From assembly GCA_947306285.1 (NCBI GenBank), contig CAMZGB010000031.1, positions 1-9,408 of the forward strand: 9,408 bases of DNA, written 5' to 3'. This document shows positions 6,501-9,408 of this stretch, one piece after another; position 1 is the first letter of the stretch, and each line of letters opens with the position of its first letter. Made by a program: the position numbers and the translations under genes. Below the pieces are notes generated by a model. It saw only the letters and a list, made by a program, of their open reading frames with translations. It did no database searches and was not told where the DNA came from. Source of the DNA: an uncultured Lachnospira sp. (GTDB lineage: Bacteria > Bacillota > Clostridia > Lachnospirales > Lachnospiraceae).

Positions 6501-8131
6501 TACACGAAGTAGGAGACGAAATAAAAATAGATAACCTAGAAAAACTAGTACGTTTCTATGATCAAAATGATGAAGAGTGGACAGGTGATATTCCAAGAAT
6601 ATCTTTTGATATTATTGAAGATACTTCACATGCCAAATTAAGAGGGGATACATTTATTGCAAATGCACCGGGAATTTATACTATACAAGCTCTTGTGGCA
6701 GGCTATGACGTAAATCCTATAAAGATAGAAGTACTAGAGGACAAACAGCTTAGAATTGTTACTAGTGATATTAATGAATACGCAATGGACGAGCCTACAG
6801 ATGTACTTAGTATTGATTTGAATAAGTATGTAGATTATCAAACTCAGTTTGGAAATCCATGGAAGGGTGATATGCCTGAGGTATTATTTATTCTAGATGA
6901 GACTGTAAAACCTTCTGAAGCTACTGTGTTTGGAAGCAATTTGTCGGTTTATAAACCTGGAGATTATTCAATTCATGTAAAACCAAGGAACCCTGATGAA
7001 TATTCTGAACCAATCGATGATATTATTGCGCACATCGGAGCAAATAAGAGGGTAGAATACTTCGAGTTCCACTTTAATATGAGCAAAGAAGAAAAAACGA
7101 TAACCCACACAACGGAAGGAGATGTTTATCCATCGATTAATTTGAATAAATGCGTAACATTCTATGACCAGTTTGATAAACCAATGACAGATGATGACTT
7201 TCTTCCGGAAAATGATGAGTTTGATGGAAAAAAATCATCTCTTCCAAAGAAACCTAAAATTAATTTTGAAGTTAGATATGATTCTCCGCCTGACAATTAC
7301 GATTTGTTCGAGGATGGTGAAATGATTTTCAAAGCATCAGGACAGTATTACATAACGGCAACTGATAAAGAAGGAGTACTTAAACCAAAAACTGCAGATG
7401 TTACGATTTTTGATTCCAATGAAGCTATTGTTCAATTAGATTACAACAATGGAGATCCTATAAAGGAAGTTACAGTAGTTAAGGGAGAAAAACTAGAGAA
7501 GCCTTTTGAACCAACGTATGCGGGTCATGTGTTTATTGGATGGTATCTAAATGATGTTAAATATTCATTTAAACTTCCAGTAGAAGGTGATTTTACACTT
7601 ATAGCTCGTTGGATGACTGTGGAAGAATATGAGCAGCAGCAGAAAGAAGGAACTGGCATATTTGGCCTAGAAGAAAATACAACTGAAAAAGTTACAACAA
7701 CTGTAGAAGAGACCACAAAGAATACTCAAACAACTAACACAGTTACAAAGAAGACTACTAAATCGGCCGCTAAGAAATCTAAGACTAAATCAGTTGCAAA
7801 AGTAGTTGTTAAAAAGAAATCTGTTAAGAGCACTGTAATAAGAAGAGCAATACAAAAAGCAAAGGCAAGCAATGTTACTACAATAGTTCTTGGCAAAAAA
7901 GTAAAGAAGATAGCGAAGAAAGCATTTGCTAAATTTAAGACAGTTCGCATTATAGTGTTAAAAACTAAAAAACTTACTGCTAAGTCTGTTAAGAAAGCTC
8001 TTAAGGGTTCAAGAGTTAAAACTATTAAGATTAAGGTTGGAAGCAAGAAACAAAAAAAGAAAATCTTAAAGAAATATAAGAAGATCTTTACAAAGAAAAT
8101 AGTTGGAAAGAAAGTTAAACTGACCGTTTAA
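3548..8131 (+). CDS. Giant secreted protein with aerolysin/ETX-MTX2-like segment, Ig-like modules, InlB-type repeat and Lys-rich LRR-like tail
   Basis: A 1527-aa exported protein with no confidently known homologue. Residues 1-33 form a Sec signal peptide (basic MKKIIKKITKK start, likely cleavage after VQA). Residues 35-310 are unassigned. Residues about 313-445 look like an aerolysin/ETX-MTX2 beta-pore-forming domain: Ser/Thr-rich amphipathic strands (QAWSTSKSHTESRSVTKTKS), then LPAHTVAKVV like the family's VPPHT strand, then YQGPMVLNYKVAIF. Residues 450-600 may complete that fold. Residues about 605-815 look Ig-like. Residues about 820-1290 hold four related Ig-like units marked by FYDQ or YQTQ. 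Residues 1295-1355 match an InlB B-type/Flg_new repeat (LDYNNGDPI, GHVFIGWYLN, FTLIARW). A Thr/Glu linker (about 1375-1400) precedes a tail with 46 Lys in 127 residues; part of it (VTTIVLGKKVKKIAKKAF) resembles BspA-type LRR_5. There is no LPXTG or transmembrane anchor. It could be a wall-bound toxin or an adhesin that reuses the fold. Confidence 0.87.
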   Translation: MKKIIKKITKKTAISFMTAIMVSTLLVPYSVQASGSKSKPTSEGIDYIMKDGKKIGINKIELNPYTYINIEDTGGTVNLSTDKLREITKNKLMKKWSLVAEGFFRDQASQLVTIEGSGMMSSSKTAKQSFDRHFNYGRSDVSSGYHYDWSLSDFAATMSNASEEKKGSRNNDYFRGTPLTDIGSLHDARRLMGQELENCNSHGNVSTDEFLGNDRQQSDPKYRLPDLEKTDATKGFCKVLTCVNEAGASWDYDYNSFGIAFYDFDVSPIATTDMRYVMASQDYLDEDDPVKAAAEAGVPGVEWDESDGEPQNTYYKNKTSVVSTHSSALEDSQTDTVEDTKEEGFTYNQEESIGEEIGAGLVEQTLFKYTTTLNFTCGQAWSTSKSHTESRSVTKTKSISSGLDLPAHTVAKVVQNTHNTSVKESYQGPMVLNYKVAIFAMSGDYYNGAGAGGINPSMYDKQWLSTIFSNTADNTDSGCQAQGALYSRAVTNAGARGYDLAHGNYNMWCDKGAWSKSTNVDWKSINDNLQSDGRDSHNYKNKDGTKSSIKDIAKEIPFCERASATNFNRSNMTGTVDYIRPLYDLDNMKVTKGATHYELKGPEEHKPAPSLYLDQIELKGYDRDNIEEFDFDASRGSWVVCDADGNPRDPQDSDPATIETDEDGTQYVKAKQNVEETKDFYLTWRIDPDYQIITNDSPEGMTPEQIDNVKKPVIYVHVVKNSSIEHDGKINLSGGYDDLYSRKINMHSFIDHMVMTANGYEKNVPVYWEAKERKGITIDEDGDTSFEIPGTYHVRVWCSDNDGNPVYSDWMEIYARDVAELTTVTMEKPDLDPSQLRITKKKQTKVLDLEDYLKFYDQYGREWNPTLLQSYRDKYPYWPLMTFKNYSARKGWPDISFEVTDSDGDPVEGAVIDHNNKLRVSEPGTYMITPIVTNDGVTLSLGGEVTNESSKSFDVNPIKLTYTSDNWIDSVNFVEPSLSDEELTLHEVGDEIKIDNLEKLVRFYDQNDEEWTGDIPRISFDIIEDTSHAKLRGDTFIANAPGIYTIQALVAGYDVNPIKIEVLEDKQLRIVTSDINEYAMDEPTDVLSIDLNKYVDYQTQFGNPWKGDMPEVLFILDETVKPSEATVFGSNLSVYKPGDYSIHVKPRNPDEYSEPIDDIIAHIGANKRVEYFEFHFNMSKEEKTITHTTEGDVYPSINLNKCVTFYDQFDKPMTDDDFLPENDEFDGKKSSLPKKPKINFEVRYDSPPDNYDLFEDGEMIFKASGQYYITATDKEGVLKPKTADVTIFDSNEAIVQLDYNNGDPIKEVTVVKGEKLEKPFEPTYAGHVFIGWYLNDVKYSFKLPVEGDFTLIARWMTVEEYEQQQKEGTGIFGLEENTTEKVTTTVEETTKNTQTTNTVTKKTTKSAAKKSKTKSVAKVVVKKKSVKSTVIRRAIQKAKASNVTTIVLGKKVKKIAKKAFAKFKTVRIIVLKTKKLTAKSVKKALKGSRVKTIKIKVGSKKQKKKILKKYKKIFTKKIVGKKVKLTV
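4484..4882 (+). other. Region encoding the putative aerolysin/ETX-MTX2-like domain
   Basis: Codons for residues about 313-445 of the 1527-aa protein. Visible pattern: an opening NKTSVVSTHSS strand; QTDTVEDTKEEGFTYNQEESI before a Gly-rich turn; TTTLNFTCGQAWSTSKSHTES with alternating small polar residues; SGLDLPAHTVAKVV at the place of the family's conserved Pro-Pro-His-Thr-type strand; and a closing PMVLNYKVAIF. The Ser/Thr alternation is the usual signature of the membrane-inserting hairpin. The call is pattern-based, without a profile search. Confidence 0.55.
6083..7198 (+). repeat. Four diverged FYDQ-type Ig-like repeats
   Basis: The 1527-aa protein repeats an L-(D/N)-L-x-K/D-(Y/C/L)-V-x-FYDQ-x-(G/D)-x-x-W opening at residues about 846-863, 994-1011, 1088-1105 and 1196-1213. 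FYDQ begins at 855, 1003 and 1205, with YQTQ at 1097 in the third copy. Some copies end in a P-G-x-Y-x-I strand (EPGTYMI, APGIYTI, KPGDYSI, ASGQYYI). The last three are about 94-108 residues apart, while the first is longer (148) because of an insertion. They look like stalk modules. Confidence 0.72.
7748..8128 (+). other. Region encoding extreme Lys-rich LRR-like C-terminal tail
   Basis: Residues 1401-1527 contain 46 lysines among 127 and almost no acidic residues, in contrast to the acidic body of the protein. Within it VTTIVLGKKVKKIAKKAFAK and a later KTIKIKVGSKKQKKKILKKY follow the BspA/LRR_5 pattern seen at the C-termini of clostridial surface proteins. Electrostatic binding to teichoic acid or other anionic wall polymer is the natural inference. 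Confidence 0.6.
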
Positions 8132-8162
8132 TCTTACACTTTAAAAGAGAATAAAGCATAAA

Positions 8163-8193
8163 AAAACTGCGCTACGTAATGTAGCGCAGTTTT
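8163..8193. terminator. Bidirectional intrinsic terminator between convergent genes
   Basis: The arms 8163-8175 and 8181-8193 form a perfect 13-bp stem (core CTGCGCTAC with GTAGCGCAG) around a 5-nt loop, with A and T runs on the outside. It lies 31 nt past the surface-operon stop and 15 nt past the end of the convergent HPr-like gene, so it serves both. Confidence 0.92.
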
Positions 8194-8208
8194 AAATTTA
8201 ATCATTAA

Positions 8209-8439
8209 TTATGCGAGATATGGTGCAAGAACATCCATAACCTCATCGATATTGTCTTCATTGTGAATATTTAATTCGATAGGTTTTGAAAGGTCTAAAC
8301 TGAAGATACCCATAATAGACTTAGCGTCAATTACGTATCTGCCAGACACCAAATCAAAATCGCTGTCAAACTTTGCGATATCGTTAACAAATGATTTAAC
8401 TTTGTCAATTGAACTTAAATTGATTGTAACAGTTTTCAT
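8209..8439 (-). CDS. HPr-family protein lacking the phosphoryl-accepting histidine
   Basis: A 76-aa protein with the HPr fold signature. KSIMGIFSL at residues 40-48 matches the KSIMGVMSL region around regulatory Ser46 of HPr, and KFDSDFDL matches the preceding helix-strand junction. The GxHARPA active site with His15 is absent: that stretch reads NLSSIDKVKSF, and the only histidine is His59 near the C-terminus. It therefore cannot act as a normal PTS phosphocarrier. If Ser41 is phosphorylated it could work like Crh, the B. subtilis HPr paralogue that lacks His15 and acts as a CcpA cofactor; otherwise it may have a different role. A similar small protein is, to my recollection, common in Lachnospiraceae. 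On the minus strand AGAGAGGG (8447-8454) stands 7 nt before the ATG. It is monocistronic in view, with its own promoter. Confidence 0.85.
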   Translation of the reverse strand: MKTVTINLSSIDKVKSFVNDIAKFDSDFDLVSGRYVIDAKSIMGIFSLDLSKPIELNIHNEDNIDEVMDVLAPYLA

Positions 8440-8474
8440 ATAGTTACCCTCTCTTTCATTTTCTATCCGAAATC

Positions 8475-8503
8475 ATATTATCACGATTTAGGAATATTAA
8501 CAA
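8475..8503 (-). promoter_or_regulatory. Sigma-A promoter of the HPr-like gene
   Basis: Read on the minus strand, TTGTTA (8498-8503) and TAATAT (8475-8480) are separated by exactly 17 bp and lie about 35 nt before the start codon. The -10 lies inside one copy of an 11-bp repeat (GAAATCATATT, 8469-8479 as read on the plus strand) whose second copy is at 8508-8518 in the mtaB promoter region. Confidence 0.6.
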
Positions 8504-8508
8504 GATAG

Positions 8509-8532
8509 AAATCATATTGAACAATATGATTT
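8509..8532. repeat. 24-bp inverted repeat overlapping the mtaB -35
   Basis: The arms 8509-8519 and 8522-8532 are perfect complements (AAATCATATTG and CAATATGATTT) separated by AA. Placed over the -35 of mtaB, and with a half-site-like copy in the HPr-like promoter, it looks like an operator. The 3' arm runs into a T tract, so a terminator-like hairpin is possible, though no plus-strand gene precedes it for it to terminate. Confidence 0.65.
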
Positions 8533-8546
8533 TTTTATATTATAAT
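8517..8546 (+). promoter_or_regulatory. Sigma-A promoter of mtaB
   Basis: TATAAT at 8541-8546 is a perfect -10. TTGAAC (8517-8522) is the nearest -35, with an 18-bp spacer. The site is 29 nt before the GTG start and overlaps the inverted repeat at 8509-8532. Confidence 0.65.
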
Positions 8547-8575
8547 AAGTTAGAGTGTGAAATAAAGGAGTAATA

Positions 8576-9408
8576 GTGAAGAGAGTAGCGTTTCACAACC
8601 TAGGTTGTAAAGTAAATGCATATGAGACTTCAGCTATGGAGCAGAAGTTACTAGACGCGGGCTATCAGATAGTCCCATTTAGTGAGCCTTACGATATTGC
8701 GATTGTAAATACTTGCTCAGTTACCAATATGGCAGATAAGAAGTCTCGCCAAATACTCCACAGAGCTAAAAGGCAAAACCCAGATGCGCTAGTTATAGCA
8801 GCAGGTTGCTACGTTCAAACCAAGACGTCCGAGGCAAAGGCAGATGAAGCGGTTGATGTGATAGTAGGAAACAACGAAAAGAAAAATATTGTAGAGATTA
8901 TTGAAAGTGCAACAAAAGAAGCGCTAATCGACATAAACAAGACCGACGAATACGAAGAAATGGATATGGCTACAGTGACAGAGCACACAAGAGCCCATAT
9001 CAAGATCCAGGACGGATGTAACAACTTCTGCGCATATTGCATTATTCCGTATGCAAGAGGTAGAGTACGAAGCCGTGACTTTGAAAGTACCAAAAAAGAA
9101 GCATTAGAATTAGTAAAATGTGGATATAAAGAGATAGTTATTACAGGAATTGAGGTTTCAACCTATGATTTCAAAGGTAAACAGCTAATAGATGTAGTGG
9201 AAGAGCTCAATCAAATAGATGGTTTAGAGAGAATCAGACTAAGTTCACTTAATCCAGACATCATTACAGACGAATTCATCAGTAGACTAGCTAAATGCGA
9301 AAAGATTTGTCCGCATTTCCATCTTTCTATGCAAAGTGGATGCGATAAGACATTAAAAGCAATGAATCGCCACTATACAAGCGAAGAATACCTAGAAAAG
9401 TGCGAGCT
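8576..9408 (+). CDS. mtaB: tRNA t6A37 methylthiotransferase MtaB (3' end outside window)
   Basis: MtaB adds a methylthio group to t6A at position 37 of tRNAs reading ANN codons, giving ms2t6A; it is a radical-SAM enzyme with two [4Fe-4S] clusters. The first 277 residues are present of roughly 430. The N-terminal UPF0004 domain has its three cluster cysteines, C11 (LGCKVN), C47 (NTCSVTN) and C78 (AGCYVQ). The radical-SAM motif CNNFCAYC (C148, C152, C155; 9017-9040) follows, then IIPYARGRVRSR. CKVN rather than MiaB's CQMN, together with IIPYARG, points to MtaB over MiaB or RimO. The start is GTG, chosen because AAAGGAG (8564-8570) lies 5 nt before it and KRVAFHNLGCKVN is the normal family N-terminus. 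The TRAM domain is beyond the window. Confidence 0.95.
   Translation, partial: MKRVAFHNLGCKVNAYETSAMEQKLLDAGYQIVPFSEPYDIAIVNTCSVTNMADKKSRQILHRAKRQNPDALVIAAGCYVQTKTSEAKADEAVDVIVGNNEKKNIVEIIESATKEALIDINKTDEYEEMDMATVTEHTRAHIKIQDGCNNFCAYCIIPYARGRVRSRDFESTKKEALELVKCGYKEIVITGIEVSTYDFKGKQLIDVVEELNQIDGLERIRLSSLNPDIITDEFISRLAKCEKICPHFHLSMQSGCDKTLKAMNRHYTSEEYLEKCE

Noticed and set aside
7726..8046. 106-aa hydrophobic open frame on the minus strand
   Set aside because: It is the complement of the lysine-rich tail codons (AAA/AAG read as TTT/CTT); no RBS is seen. The same applies to the minus-strand frame at 3337-3618.
8815..9093. 92-aa minus-strand open frame opposite mtaB
   Set aside because: Antisense shadow of mtaB, whose cluster cysteines and radical-SAM motif are intact.
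1..9408. CRISPR array, tRNA/rRNA genes, insertion sequences, attachment sites or known riboswitches
   Set aside because: No regularly spaced repeats, cloverleaf, transposase, integrase or recognised aptamer core was seen on reading the window.

Overview
The window looks like chromosomal DNA from an AT-rich Gram-positive Firmicute, most likely a gut or rumen Lachnospiraceae-type clostridium. This rests on AGGAGG-type ribosome binding sites, a ThiI without a rhodanese domain, an HPr-like protein without the active histidine, a clostridial-type MtaB, and large secreted proteins built from Ig-like, YDG and InlB-type modules with lysine-rich tails. The assignment comes from family knowledge, not from a database search.

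Layout: 1-749 is the 3' part of thiI (tRNA 4-thiouridine synthesis). 750-934 is a non-coding leader with short repeats, weak promoter candidates and a strong terminator-like hairpin (870-906). 935-3535 and 3548-8131 are two co-directional genes for exported surface proteins, separated by 12 nt and almost certainly one operon. The first (866 aa) has a signal peptide, a beta-helix-like region, two HNW/Cys-pair repeats, an MBG-type module, a YDG-type module and a basic FnIII-like tail. The second (1527 aa) has a signal peptide, an unassigned N-terminal region, an aerolysin/ETX-MTX2-like segment, serial Ig-like modules, an InlB-type repeat and a very lysine-rich LRR-like tail. A bidirectional terminator (8163-8193) separates this operon from a convergent gene for a 76-aa HPr-like protein (8209-8439, minus). 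That gene is divergent from mtaB (8576 to the window end, plus, GTG start, incomplete), which encodes the radical-SAM methylthiotransferase acting on tRNA t6A37.

The accessory content is the 7.3-kb surface-protein pair lying between housekeeping genes. The most notable feature is a probable beta-pore-forming fold inside a large, apparently wall-retained multidomain protein, encoded directly after a second surface protein with a tail of the same chemical character. A working inference is that the two proteins act together at the cell surface, in attachment or contact-dependent membrane attack, but nothing in the sequence proves toxicity or names a target. The HPr-like/mtaB intergenic region has good divergent promoters, and a 24-bp inverted repeat overlaps the -35 of the mtaB promoter.
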